Below the pieces are notes generated by a model. It was not told the origin of the DNA. It did no database searches and worked only from the letters and a program-made list of their open reading frames with translations. This document shows positions 6,801 to 13,207 of a stretch of 13,595 nucleotides of DNA, piece by piece. Numbering within the stretch: the stretch's first letter is position 1; each line of letters begins with the position of its first letter. The position numbers and the translations under genes were made by a program. Source of the stretch: Pseudomonas sp. UBA5706 (GTDB taxonomy: Bacteria; Pseudomonadota; Gammaproteobacteria; Pseudomonadales; Pseudomonadaceae); contig NZ_DIHC01000023.1 of NCBI RefSeq assembly GCF_002419965.1, positions 1 through 13,595 on the forward strand. Reading direction: 5' to 3'.

Positions 6801-9800
6801 GTGAACTGGCCCCACGCGGTGGCCGCGCGCTGGTTTTGCTCGTACTCAACGCTCAGGCGGGCAATGGCATCTCGGTAGGCATCTGCATGATCCTTATCCA
6901 GATCCATCGCCTTGTTGAGCGCTTCCAGCTCTCGGGTGTAGTCGCGCAGCAGTTTGGTCTGCGGGTATAAGCGATCAACGATGCTGTTTGCTTCGTTGGC
7001 TTGCTCGAGGGCCTTGTTGTTATCCAGCTGAGCTTTGGTAGCCGCTACCAGTTGGTCATATTCTTTCGATCCGACGGCAATTTTCTTGCCGATCAACTCG
7101 GCCTGGACGGATTTGGTGACATTGAAAGCATCAACTGCAGCTTGGCCCTGCAGTGTGGCAACAGCCTCTTTTTTAAGGTTATCGATCTCCACTCCCATTT
7201 CGGCAGCACGCTTCATGACATCTTCGCGATCCTTCGCATCATGCATGGCGTTAACGGCAGCGGCGACCTGGTCATAGGCTTTCGAACCGGTTTTCAGAAC
7301 CTCTGTTTCAATCTCCTGCTTGATGGTCAGATCACGGACGTTATCCGCCCCAGCCAGATAAGCATCGGCGATATCGTTCGAAGCCTTGGTCGCGATGCCA
7401 GATTTGGCCAGCAGATCCTCGAGAGCCTTTTTCTGTGCAGCCAAAGCCTGTGCGGCCTTGCTCGCAGCCTTGTCGACTCGCTTGTTCGCCTCTGTCGTGG
7501 CGTCCAATTGAGCGACGGCGGCATCCGCACGCTGGTCGGGCGTAGCCTTTGGCTTGGCCGGCACAACCGGCGCGGTTCCGCCGTTGGTCAGCAGGCTGTA
7601 ACCCGTGAGGTTTTTCTGCGGCTGATTGGCCCCAAGTGCAACACGCGTCGCAGACACTACTGCAAAGTTCGCCGCCTGCTCTATCGCTGTGATTTGGCGT
7701 TTCGAGCTGCTTTCTGCTGCAGTGGCGGTGTCGTCAAATGCCTTTTTCTGAGCAGCTGCAGCCGCGTTCTGAGCGTCTTCAGCGGTATACAGGGCTACGA
7801 GCTGCGCCCTGAGACGAACCTTTTCCGCTTCTGCGCTTTGCTTGATAGCCTCCTGATATTTCTTCAGGGTGTCGGTCTGATCAGCAATGATCTTTGCCTG
7901 GGCCGCCTGTGCAGGAGTGGCGCCCATTTTTGCGGCGGTGTACGCAGCCTCGGCTGCAGCATTGGCACCCAGCAGATCGCGGGTCTTGGTCAATTGCTCA
8001 ATGTACTTATCCCAAGCGACCTTGCTCGCGTCGGTCTGCCCGGAGTTTTGCTGCGCGACAGTTAGCTTATCGGTGTTAGTCGCGGCACCAGCGGCTGCCA
8101 CACCGACAGCCCTGATCTTGTCTCCTGCGACTGCTGCCTCTTTCGTGCTCCCCGAGTATGCAGACGACAACTCGGTAAGACGCGCAATCTGCACGGGCAA
8201 AATGCTAGTGTTTTCCTTGGCCCAAGCGGTCACGCTATCCAAGGAACGCTTACCGTCTTTCACCTCAGCAATCATCTGCTGAAACTGCTGCTGATATTCC
8301 GAGCTGCCTTTGTTGACAGCACTCAGGCTCTGAATCGCCCTCACCGAATAATCATTCAGCGCGGATGCAGCAGCCTCCAGAGCCGTTTTTTGGTCTTTTT
8401 CCCAGTTGAGAATTTGAAAACGCTGCTGCTCGGCGCTCAACTCCTTGTACTTTTGAGTCGCTTGGTCCACTGACAAACCGTGATCGAGCAGCGCCTTGCT
8501 GGCTTTCTCCGTGCTGCTGCCGAAATCGATAAACGAAGCAGCGACAAGTGCGACAGTGGCGATCATGCCTACAGGGCCGGTCAGCAGGGCAAGCAGTCCG
8601 CCGCCTGCCGCCGACAGCCCGGCAATACCCCTTGACGCAACCGATGCGGCGGCAGCGGTTTTCTCAGAGGCCGCGACCGCTTCGTTTACGGCAAGGGTAG
8701 TTTCACCGTACGCACCCGCTGCCGCCGCCCTGCGCTGGTACGCTGCTTGGATCTGCGCGGAAGTGGCGACCGAGGTCTCGGCCAGCGCTGTTTCTGCCGC
8801 TCTCACCTGGTTGGTAATAGCGATTTCAGACTGGCGCAGCTCGACAATACGGGCAATGGATTGCGCACGCCCAGTATCAGTAATCTGAGCACGCAGGCGC
8901 TGTTCTTCCAGACCTCGCTCGGCCACCAGTGCAGTCTGGACGGCCTGCAGGTTAGCCACCTCGGACGCCTGGCGGATGCGATCGGCTGCGACCTTTTGCT
9001 CGGCCGTTGCCAGTTCGACGTTGGCACGCTCGAGCATGGCCTTGGCATCGGCCTGGCGCGATTGGGCGGTCAGAAGAGTTTGAGCGGCAGACGCAGCATC
9101 GGCGCGCACGGCTCTGTCTGCTGCGATCGTCGATTGCGTCAGCGCGGCGGCTTGCTTGATAGCGGCGGCCGTAGAGGCGAGGAAGGCAACTAGCGATTGC
9201 TCAGCGGCCAGCACCAGACGTGCGCCGATCACGATGGCGAGCTTTTCGGCAACACTCGTCACTCGATCCACAGTATCTGCAAGCGACGCCCCGTCAGCCG
9301 ATACCGCGTCCAAGCTCTTCGAGACCGAGGTCAACACACCCGAAAGCTTCTGGCTCACACCCGAAGTCTGGTCCAGCTTGCCAATGAGATTGGTCGCCGA
9401 GTTGTCCAGCTTCGTCATGCCCTGGCTGACGGTGCTCTGCATCTTGCCGAACAGCTCATTCACGGCACCGGCCTGGGCCTGGAGCGCTTTCACAACCGAA
9501 TCCGCAGTCAGCTTGCCGGCAGCGCCCAGCGAGCGCAAAGCGCCCACGGAAACGCCCATGCCCTTCGCAATTGCCTGAGCCAGCGCGGGAGCCTGCTCCA
9601 ACACTGAGTTCAGCTCTTCCCCGCGCAGCGTGCCCGACGCGAAGGCCTGGCCAAGCTGGATTAGGGCGGCGTTGGCAGACTCGGTCGACGCGCCACTGAT
9701 GACCATGGTTTTACTGATCGTCTCGACGATACCGGCCACGCCCCGGCCGGTCAGCTTCAGCTCCTTCTGATTGGTGGCAATCCGCTGATACAGCTCGGCA

Positions 9801-10171
9801 GTAGCTGTCAGAGGCTGACCTGAGCGCTGAGCGATATCGAACACGGCATTCTGCGCCGCAGTGAATTCAGCCGCGCCCGTGGTGACCAGCTTCAGCCGGT
9901 TTGCGATCGTTGTGTAGGCTTCGGCATGCTTCAGCAGCTCGGTGATACCAGCGGTACCGACCACACCAGCAAGCGCTCCTTTGAGAATGCCGGCGGCGGC
10001 CTGGGCGCTCGCGCCAGCCCGGTCGAAGGCACTGTCTACGCGGCCAAGCTGCGAATCGATTCGCCCGGCCACTTGGGCAACCGTAGTGTCAGCCTTGGCC
10101 ATTTCTTGGCGAAGCTGCGCTGTGGTTGCCTCAAGCCGGATGAGCATCCCGCGAACTTCTTGACCTGCCAT
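3848..10171 (-). CDS. Tape measure protein
   Basis: This 2107-residue protein should fill the tail lumen, set tail length and travel with DNA during injection. Residues about 82-240 match the classical tape measure domain (NRLKLVTTG, SGASTESANAALIQLGQA, LRGEELNSVLEQAP). Residues about 350-515 are long Ala/Gln/Glu-rich helices. Residues 521-554 are strongly hydrophobic (GPVGMIATVALVAASF), and about 1193-1361 form a long Gly-rich hydrophobic stretch of the kind seen in membrane-active tape measures. Residues 1545-1618 and 1641-1713 are a diverged tandem repeat. Residues 1924-1964 resemble DUF4214. Near residue 1980 comes the GYISGPGNGTSDS and RLSNGEYVM motif common at tape measure C-termini. 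Residue length at 0.15 nm each predicts a tail near 300 nm, an upper estimate because not all segments are helical. A GGAG site lies 8 bases before the ATG, and a terminator precedes it. Confidence 0.96.
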   Translation of the reverse strand: MAGQEVRGMLIRLEATTAQLRQEMAKADTTVAQVAGRIDSQLGRVDSAFDRAGASAQAAAGILKGALAGVVGTAGITELLKHAEAYTTIANRLKLVTTGAAEFTAAQNAVFDIAQRSGQPLTATAELYQRIATNQKELKLTGRGVAGIVETISKTMVISGASTESANAALIQLGQAFASGTLRGEELNSVLEQAPALAQAIAKGMGVSVGALRSLGAAGKLTADSVVKALQAQAGAVNELFGKMQSTVSQGMTKLDNSATNLIGKLDQTSGVSQKLSGVLTSVSKSLDAVSADGASLADTVDRVTSVAEKLAIVIGARLVLAAEQSLVAFLASTAAAIKQAAALTQSTIAADRAVRADAASAAQTLLTAQSRQADAKAMLERANVELATAEQKVAADRIRQASEVANLQAVQTALVAERGLEEQRLRAQITDTGRAQSIARIVELRQSEIAITNQVRAAETALAETSVATSAQIQAAYQRRAAAAGAYGETTLAVNEAVAASEKTAAAASVASRGIAGLSAAGGGLLALLTGPVGMIATVALVAASFIDFGSSTEKASKALLDHGLSVDQATQKYKELSAEQQRFQILNWEKDQKTALEAAASALNDYSVRAIQSLSAVNKGSSEYQQQFQQMIAEVKDGKRSLDSVTAWAKENTSILPVQIARLTELSSAYSGSTKEAAVAGDKIRAVGVAAAGAATNTDKLTVAQQNSGQTDASKVAWDKYIEQLTKTRDLLGANAAAEAAYTAAKMGATPAQAAQAKIIADQTDTLKKYQEAIKQSAEAEKVRLRAQLVALYTAEDAQNAAAAAQKKAFDDTATAAESSSKRQITAIEQAANFAVVSATRVALGANQPQKNLTGYSLLTNGGTAPVVPAKPKATPDQRADAAVAQLDATTEANKRVDKAASKAAQALAAQKKALEDLLAKSGIATKASNDIADAYLAGADNVRDLTIKQEIETEVLKTGSKAYDQVAAAVNAMHDAKDREDVMKRAAEMGVEIDNLKKEAVATLQGQAAVDAFNVTKSVQAELIGKKIAVGSKEYDQLVAATKAQLDNNKALEQANEANSIVDRLYPQTKLLRDYTRELEALNKAMDLDKDHADAYRDAIARLSVEYEQNQRAATAWGQFTEGAVDRIDGAFADMWKSILSKSGNFMDTLKDSFRQFLAEMLHMAITKPIIVQIGASLGVGTAAAQSSGLFGSAGGSGGLDLASLWNAGSTAFSVGSSAFGSAVAAGWSAGQGFLGGVQGAISGGSGYLSNAIGGLFSSGVQGGAGVMLDSSGNLISTAAGGATALGGTLAGVGGALYGYGQSGVKGAATGAAGSVGGYYAGSALGSLVGPLGTVVGGVLGSALGGFLGGSIFGGSWQTKDQGLSLGVTGGDLSAAQFEYQKKKGGLFGSNKKRTRYSALDSDTQAALDDSYAATTGAVFDLFDKLNVTLNDGVLDGLNVSATQISTKGKTADEIQAEITKWFAGVADSVTSAINTATGTGLDGYNFEALTAFVNNLYGVNDVFTTLNMSLYDSSVSGGKLAESLSAMAGGLANLQAAASTYYDNFYTDIEKADNVLAAVNKQFAGLNIDFPDTRQAFRDTVDGLDRTTEAGQQMFVTLTSLAANAASAYTILEQRSTAAQAAAQAAADAAAAVSANYYDLFTSDAQKSADKLAGVRDEFKALGVELPATREAFMQMVYAAQLGTVAGKATADALMGLATDADAAYKILQAALTQGATDGFSAVQRSINAQKASINDMLATANTRVSDLTGISSGLSAALKSLRGDSDAAVKTLRSQAQATLQSALAIARAGGSLAGYEGLTDALDTVSDNNTDLYSSLEDFNRDQGRTANVVAELNKLNGKQLTSAEQTVKTLQDQLTRLDDQLNFAQQQLDALNGLDNTVLSVTDAVNAMNAAVVASLAGMGGKGATNSAATNGTLIDSVYKDVLGLSGADSAGKNYWLGELANGHLRLDQLAQAIANAAKENNQAVKAGYATGGYISGPGNGTSDSIVARLSNGEYVMTAQSVRMFGTGLLDQMNAGRIPAFAAGGPVLSIPSIRSGSAPSAARVSSSDAATIAELRALRDEIRNGLAVIADHARKTSDNTGQLAEVGTQVVGVVQTKATV
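5033..5251 (-). repeat. Tape measure internal repeat, copy 2
   Basis: Codes for residues 1641-1713, beginning YYDLFTSDAQK and ending AYKILQ. It is separated from copy 1 by a 22-residue Ala-rich linker. The divergence at protein level marks an old duplication rather than a recent one. Confidence 0.85.
5318..5539 (-). repeat. Tape measure internal repeat, copy 1
   Basis: Codes for residues 1545-1618, beginning YYDNFYTDIEK and ending AYTILEQ. It aligns without gaps to copy 2, with 28 of 73 positions identical, including F-PxTRxAF and the AG-L-LA-A-AY-IL pattern. Confidence 0.85.
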
Positions 10172-10200
10172 TCACTTTTCTCCGGGCGAAAAAAAACCCG
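10169..10200 (-). repeat. Direct repeat copy B: terminator arm, T tract and start site of the tape measure
   Basis: Matches 150-181 with three substitutions and no gaps, in the same orientation and in the same place relative to the start codon. The two copies are about 10.0 kb apart and bracket tape measure through DUF1353. Confidence 0.85.
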
Positions 10201-10211
10201 CACCTAGCGGG
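10189..10211 (-). terminator. Intrinsic terminator upstream of the tape measure gene
   Basis: On the minus strand, CCCGC-TAGGT-GCGGG (5 perfect pairs, 5-base loop) is followed by eight T residues. It lies between the chaperone fusion stop (10271) and the tape measure ATG (10171). Confidence 0.8.
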
Positions 10212-10270
10212 GCTACTTAAAAATAAAACATTGCCATCGAAGACCGAGGATCAGGGTATGTGGGACAAGC

Positions 10271-10887
10271 TCACATTCCCCGAATCTGAGCTTTGATTCG
10301 CTTCCGCTTTTCCTCTGGCGTTTCATCTGCGGGGGGCGCTTGCGGCCCGGACTGTGATCCTGGTCCACCGAAAGGGTTGGTGTTGCGCAAAAACTCAACC
10401 TTACAGTCCCATGCCATCAGGATTTCGGGGACTGCTGCAGACCAGGCGACGTCCGGGGTCCAGCCTAGGCAACCGGTTGCTATGCCAAAAAGCTCATCGA
10501 CATAGCTACCGTTACCCGCCCGTCTTACTTTTTTGCCTTGTCGGCAGCCGCTTCGGCTTCGGCCAACTGGTCAGCGGTTTTTGCGGCCGGGTTCAGCAGC
10601 GCGCTCAGGTACTCGATCAGCGTAGGCGTGACACTGATGATGCCCGCCTGGTAAATGGCTTCTTCCAGTTCTTCCTGAGCTGATGGCTTAAGTGCCAGGC
10701 CCGCGCCAGCAACGACGACCTGAAGGATTGCCGACAGGTTAAAACGTTGCACTTCCTGCATCGCAGGGAGAATGCCGCCCAGTGCGCGCTCGATTTTTTT
10801 CACAGCCTTGAGATTGAACGCGAGGGTGTAGGACTCATCGCCGATGAAGAGCTCAACGGTGCCGTGGTCAGTCTTGGAAATGGACAT
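10271..10887 (-). CDS. Tail assembly chaperone, -1 frameshift fusion (GT-like)
   Basis: Slipping back one base on A AAA AAG (10534-10528) moves reading from the short chaperone frame into an open frame that starts GTA at 10528 and stops with TGA at 10273-10271. The fusion has 120 + 85 = 205 residues. The extension reads VRRAGNGSYVDELFGIATGC, then LGWTPDVAWSAAVPEIL, and ends in a charged Lys/Arg tail. The GWTPDVAW-type helix resembles the T segment of phage tail chaperones, which binds the tape measure or tube protein. The extension has no good start codon of its own near its beginning, which argues for frameshifting over separate initiation. I translated the extension by hand over its whole length. 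The efficiency of slippage is unknown. A conventional single-ORF annotation would leave 10271-10524 empty. Confidence 0.88.
10474..10511 (-). promoter_or_regulatory. Candidate stem-loop stimulating the frameshift
   Basis: On the minus strand, CGGTAGCTATG (10511-10501) pairs with CATAGCAACCG (10484-10474), giving 10 base pairs with one A-A mismatch and a 16-base loop. It begins 16 bases after the slippery heptamer, longer than the usual 5-9 base spacer, so its role is tentative. Confidence 0.4.
10525..10887 (-). CDS. Tail assembly chaperone, short form (G-like)
   Basis: The 120-residue protein resembles the tail assembly chaperones of the gene-transfer-agent type (a compact domain with ESYTLAFNLKAVKKIERALG, then a helical part and SAQEELEEAIYQAG). 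In the lambda paradigm such proteins coat the tape measure and recruit tube subunits without entering the virion. It is encoded between the tail tube and tape measure genes, the canonical place. The ATG at 10887 is preceded by AGGA at 10 bases. The gene ends in GCA AAA AAG TAA, so the last two sense codons lie inside a -1 slippery heptamer. Most ribosomes should stop here and give this short form in excess over the fusion. Confidence 0.88.
   Translation of the reverse strand: MSISKTDHGTVELFIGDESYTLAFNLKAVKKIERALGGILPAMQEVQRFNLSAILQVVVAGAGLALKPSAQEELEEAIYQAGIISVTPTLIEYLSALLNPAAKTADQLAEAEAAADKAKK
10528..10534 (-). promoter_or_regulatory. Programmed -1 ribosomal frameshift site, A AAA AAG
   Basis: The heptamer is in phase with the zero frame (GCA AAA AAG) and directly followed by the stop TAA. 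A AAA AAG is among the most efficient -1 slip sites in enterobacterial ribosomes and is the site used in E. coli dnaX. Confidence 0.88.
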
Positions 10888-10923
10888 TGATCAGTATTCC
10901 TAATGGGAAGAAATTTGGAACAA

Positions 10924-10941
10924 GCGCCGCGCGTACGGCGC
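10924..10941 (-). promoter_or_regulatory. GC-rich hairpin between tail tube and chaperone genes
   Basis: GCGCCG-TACGCG-CGGCGC forms a 6-pair stem in the 80-base gap, followed by TTGTTCC rather than a clean T tract. It may be a weak terminator or mRNA-stabilising stem that lowers chaperone output relative to tube protein. Confidence 0.45.
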
Positions 10942-10967
10942 CTGGGTATTGCGGCGATCTTGCGGCT

Positions 10968-11450
10968 CTAGGCGGTTGCCGACGCTTCCTGCTCGTAAAT
11001 CGCGGAGTTGATCGCGATCGAGACGGTTGTCTTGCGAATCGCTTCGGCAGTGCCGATCTGTTTGCGGAAGGTCAGCACCTGGCCGGTGTAGAAATCGGCC
11101 TCGCCATCGCCGTAGTCGATTTGAACGGCGTAGTTGTCATCGCTACGCTGGGCCGCCTTGACGGCTTTCTGGCCGGCGTCGGTCGGGTCGGAACCGAGGG
11201 TGATTTGCTGGGTGCCGGCGTCGAAGGTGCCTTTCACCTTGCGCTTGCGGCGGTTGGCCAGCGCGGTGAAATCAGAGGTGCTGGCCTCGTCGCCAATCTC
11301 GCCGGCGTCCTCGACTTCGCCGACTTCGACATAGGTCAGCGCCTTCAGGGCGGTCAGGGCAGCAGCACGGCCAGCGTCGTCTTCGCCATAGGTGGTGTTG
11401 TGGGCCGGGCCGATCAGAAATCGAATACCGGCGGAAGTGGTGATTGACAT
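10968..11450 (-). CDS. Phage tail tube protein (major tail protein)
   Basis: The 160-residue protein has the size and pattern of lambda gpV-like tail tube subunits. It begins MSITTSAGIRFLIGPAHNTT and contains VEVGEVEDAGEIGDEA, the RRKRKVKGTFDAGTQQITLG segment, and a C-terminal beta strand (IRKTTVSIAIN) before YEQEASATA. Tube proteins stack as hexameric rings around the tape measure and form the DNA channel. No C-terminal Ig-like domain is present, so this is a minimal tube protein. It follows the DUF3168 and gp10-like genes and precedes the chaperone, the classical order. A GGAGGG Shine-Dalgarno at 11461-11456, 5 bases from the ATG, is the strongest in the window and fits a protein needed in high copy. 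A terminator lies just upstream in the leader. Confidence 0.88.
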   Translation of the reverse strand: MSITTSAGIRFLIGPAHNTTYGEDDAGRAAALTALKALTYVEVGEVEDAGEIGDEASTSDFTALANRRKRKVKGTFDAGTQQITLGSDPTDAGQKAVKAAQRSDDNYAVQIDYGDGEADFYTGQVLTFRKQIGTAEAIRKTTVSIAINSAIYEQEASATA

Positions 11451-11455
11451 GGATG

Positions 11456-11461
11456 CCCTCC
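11456..11461 (-). promoter_or_regulatory. Strong ribosome-binding site of the tail tube gene
   Basis: GGAGGG sits 5 bases before the ATG at 11450. This gene is separated from its upstream neighbour by 79 bases, so the site must work without translational coupling. Confidence 0.75.
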
Positions 11462-11486
11462 AGAGAGCGAGTGGTTTTTAAGCAAT

Positions 11487-11509
11487 AAAAAACCCGCTCG
11501 ATGGCGGGT
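11487..11509 (-). terminator. Intrinsic terminator upstream of the tail tube gene
   Basis: On the minus strand, ACCCGC-CATCGA-GCGGGT is followed at once by T residues. The stem has 6 perfect pairs, the loop 6 bases, and the T tract 6 counting the last stem base. It lies between the DUF3168 stop (11530) and the tail tube start (11450). Confidence 0.85.
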
Positions 11510-11529
11510 GCTGGTGTTGCTCAGGGGTG

Positions 11530-11916
11530 TCAGTGTTGGGTGATGATGCGAAGGGTCACCGACCCCATGTAAGTTTTGCCGTCAGGCTCTCGGTTCGTCT
11601 CCGTGCGCACTACGCGAACCGATACGGCCGTGCCGGTGCTCAACGGCAGTGCCACCTCGTCCAGCGCATCGGCGATCTGGCCATTGATGCGTTTCACCTC
11701 GGCTTGCCCCTGATAATTCGACCAGACCGACAAGTAAAACAGGCGATTCTCACGCTTCTTGCCGCTGATCGGCGTGGTGTTGTCGGTCACCTCGTAGTCG
11801 AGGGTCACGTAGGGATACGGGGTTCCCTCCGGGACGGCGTCGAAAACGGGCGCAGTGAGAGAAGCCGATAGCCGTTCGAACAGCGCTTTTTGTAGCGCCA
11901 ACCCCGGGTCACTCAT
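11530..11916 (-). CDS. DUF3168 tail completion / tail terminator protein
   Basis: The 128-residue protein starts LQKALFERLSASL, then VFDAVPEGTPYPYVTLDYE, TDNTTPISGKK and a WSNYQGQAEVKRINGQIADAL segment, which is the DUF3168 pattern. Members act at the head-proximal end of the tail tube, capping the polymerised tube and joining it to the head connector, comparable with SPP1 gp17 and lambda gpU. The length is typical. The ATG overlaps the stop of the gp10-like gene as ATGA. It is the last gene of the coupled joining block; the next gene lies beyond a terminator. Confidence 0.87.
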   Translation of the reverse strand: MSDPGLALQKALFERLSASLTAPVFDAVPEGTPYPYVTLDYEVTDNTTPISGKKRENRLFYLSVWSNYQGQAEVKRINGQIADALDEVALPLSTGTAVSVRVVRTETNREPDGKTYMGSVTLRIITQH

Positions 11917-12338
11917 GCACCCTCCGCTGCCTTTCGCAGTGTCGATTCAATTGCTCGGCTGATGATGATCACGATCTGGTCCCGGTTCATGTCGTAGGAC
12001 GGTCTGAGCCAGGGATGCGCGGGCCGGGCAGCTACGGTGTGATCGCCTCTCACGTACTGCTTCGTGCCGTACTCAAGGAACCTCCCGTAGAAGAAGTGCC
12101 GGTTGTCCTTTTTGCCCCTGATACCGACCTGCGCGTCCAGGCCGCTTTTCGAGACAAAGGCCTCAAGCGCCTCCTCGATCTCGCCAGTGTCCCGCGGAAT
12201 CAGCCGTTGCTGCGTGGCCAGCACCAAGTCAGCTGCTTCAACCATCGCCGGACGCAGGTCGCTTTCCATTTCGTTTCCAATCCGACGCAGAAGCCCGCGC
12301 AGCTTGAAATTCCCCTGGATACTTGAGCGCCGGGACAT
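11913..12338 (-). CDS. HK97 gp10-like tail morphogenesis protein
   Basis: This 141-residue protein has the HK97-gp10 family layout: an N-terminal helical part (RRIGNEMESDLRPAMVEAAD) leading to RLIPRDTGEIEEAL, then a beta region with GRFLEYGTKQYV and RPAHPWLRPSYD, and a C-terminal helix. The PxxTGxL-like turn, the EYGT motif and the PAxPWLRPA-like motif are the hallmarks. The family is needed for tail assembly or head-tail joining, although its exact place in the virion differs between phages. The gene starts 2 bases after the stop of the 64-residue gene upstream and overlaps DUF3168 downstream. Confidence 0.88.
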   Translation of the reverse strand: MSRRSSIQGNFKLRGLLRRIGNEMESDLRPAMVEAADLVLATQQRLIPRDTGEIEEALEAFVSKSGLDAQVGIRGKKDNRHFFYGRFLEYGTKQYVRGDHTVAARPAHPWLRPSYDMNRDQIVIIISRAIESTLRKAAEGA

Positions 12339-12340
12339 GA

Positions 12341-12535
12341 TCAGGCTTTCCCTTTCCCGCGTTTTGGCGGCTTCGGCAGTGCTACATCGTCGGCCGGGGC
12401 TGGGTCAGCATCAGAACGCTCGACTAGGCCGCGTGCAACCAGGGCATCTGCCTCAGCTGCATTGACCGTAAATTCTGCGCCAGGGTTTTTCCAACCCTGC
12501 GCGGTGGACAGACGGGCCAGTGCTTTTACTTTCAT
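12341..12535 (-). CDS. Small phage protein of unknown function in the head-tail block
   Basis: The 64-residue protein begins MKVKALARLSTAQGWKNPGA and contains EFTVNAAEADALVARGLVE, then a disordered Asp/Pro-rich stretch and a basic tail ending KRGKGKA. The first half looks like a small alpha/beta fold and the tail is probably flexible and may contact DNA or another protein. Its ATG overlaps the stop of the head closure gene (ATGA) and its stop lies 2 bases before the gp10-like start, so the tight coupling makes it a real gene. Its AxALVARGLV segment recalls AVSLIAAGLA in the partial protein at the upstream end of the window. I do not assign a function. Confidence 0.75.
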   Translation of the reverse strand: MKVKALARLSTAQGWKNPGAEFTVNAAEADALVARGLVERSDADPAPADDVALPKPPKRGKGKA

Positions 12536-12864
12536 GATTCACCTCGTGGACGAGTATCGTTTGAGCACAGCAGCCGGAGCATGGAGCGCTCGTTATCAGG
12601 AAGTGCAGCTTCAATCAGGTAGGTGAGCCCGGAATTGATTAGACGAACGCCTGCAACCAGATCTGAGGCAGGCCTGACGCGAATCTCGGCAGTCACAACC
12701 GCCGTGACCTGTTCAGCAACGACAGACGCCCGTCCCGTAGGAATGGTGATCTCGGCCCAGATACTGCGAACCTCCGTCCACCCTTCCTGATAGCCACCCA
12801 TCCCGTCTGCCACACGCGTCTGTTTGTGCACAGCACAACGGTGGCGCAAGGGGCCGGCACGCAT
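12532..12864 (-). CDS. Head closure protein (head-tail adaptor family)
   Basis: The 110-residue protein opens MRAGPLRHRCAVHKQTR, then DGMGGYQEGWTEVRSIWAEI and later VTAEIRVRPAS and GLTYLIEAALPDNERSMLRLLC. This is the pattern of phage head closure or adaptor proteins (SPP1 gp16, HK97-type), a small beta-barrel that forms a ring below the connector and seals the packaged head. Length is typical. The ATG directly follows the TGA of the connector gene. Its stop overlaps the start of the 64-residue gene. Confidence 0.88.
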   Translation of the reverse strand: MRAGPLRHRCAVHKQTRVADGMGGYQEGWTEVRSIWAEITIPTGRASVVAEQVTAVVTAEIRVRPASDLVAGVRLINSGLTYLIEAALPDNERSMLRLLCSNDTRPRGES

Positions 12865-13206
12865 TCACACCCCCCAACCAATGCGATAGGGCATCAGCAG
12901 TGCGCGCGAGCCCATAGGAAGTTCGCTGATGCTAGTGCCCACAACCACGTCTTCGCGGTTTGCGTACAAGCTGCCCAAAATAAGCAGGCACGCGGCCCGA
13001 ATGGATGGATTGATCAGCACCGGATCGGCGCCGGCCGTGCCATCCAGTACCGCGCTGTCCAGCGATTGCGCGTCGCCGTAAAAGCGCCGGTTCATGAACT
13101 GCGCCGCGCTGTCCTCGGCGGCCGCCAGCAGCAGCTCGACGTGTTCGCGGTCATCGTCCTCTGCGCGCACGTGCTGCATGGCCTGGTCGATGGGAATGGC
13201 GTTCAT
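12865..13206 (-). CDS. Head-tail connector protein (HK97 gp6-like)
   Basis: The 113-residue protein is largely helical: it begins PIDQAMQHVRAEDDDREHVE, contains LLLAAAEDSAAQFMNRRFYG and INPSIRAACLLILGSLYANRE, and ends MPYRIGWGV. This is the gp6-like or Phage_connect family pattern, in which a ring of 12-13 subunits sits under the portal and extends the DNA channel. The C-terminal LxPYR-type end is characteristic. Start is ATG at 13206, one base after the stop of the upstream gene. It is followed without a gap by the head closure gene, as expected for the two successive connector rings. Confidence 0.9.
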   Translation of the reverse strand: MNAIPIDQAMQHVRAEDDDREHVELLLAAAEDSAAQFMNRRFYGDAQSLDSAVLDGTAGADPVLINPSIRAACLLILGSLYANREDVVVGTSISELPMGSRALLMPYRIGWGV

Positions 13207-13207
13207 G

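Noticed and set aside
7001..8065. Plus-strand 354-codon open frame
   Set aside because: It lies wholly inside the tape measure gene on the opposite strand, has Arg/Ser/Cys-rich composition typical of an antisense shadow in GC-rich DNA, and matches no family I know.
10213..10398. 61-codon minus-strand frame between chaperone and tape measure
   Set aside because: It is in a different frame from the chaperone extension, has no clear ribosome-binding site and no recognisable domain. The frameshift frame explains most of this stretch better.
10887..11447. Plus-strand 186-codon frame opposite the tail tube gene
   Set aside because: Antisense shadow of a confidently assigned gene, without coupling to any plus-strand neighbour.
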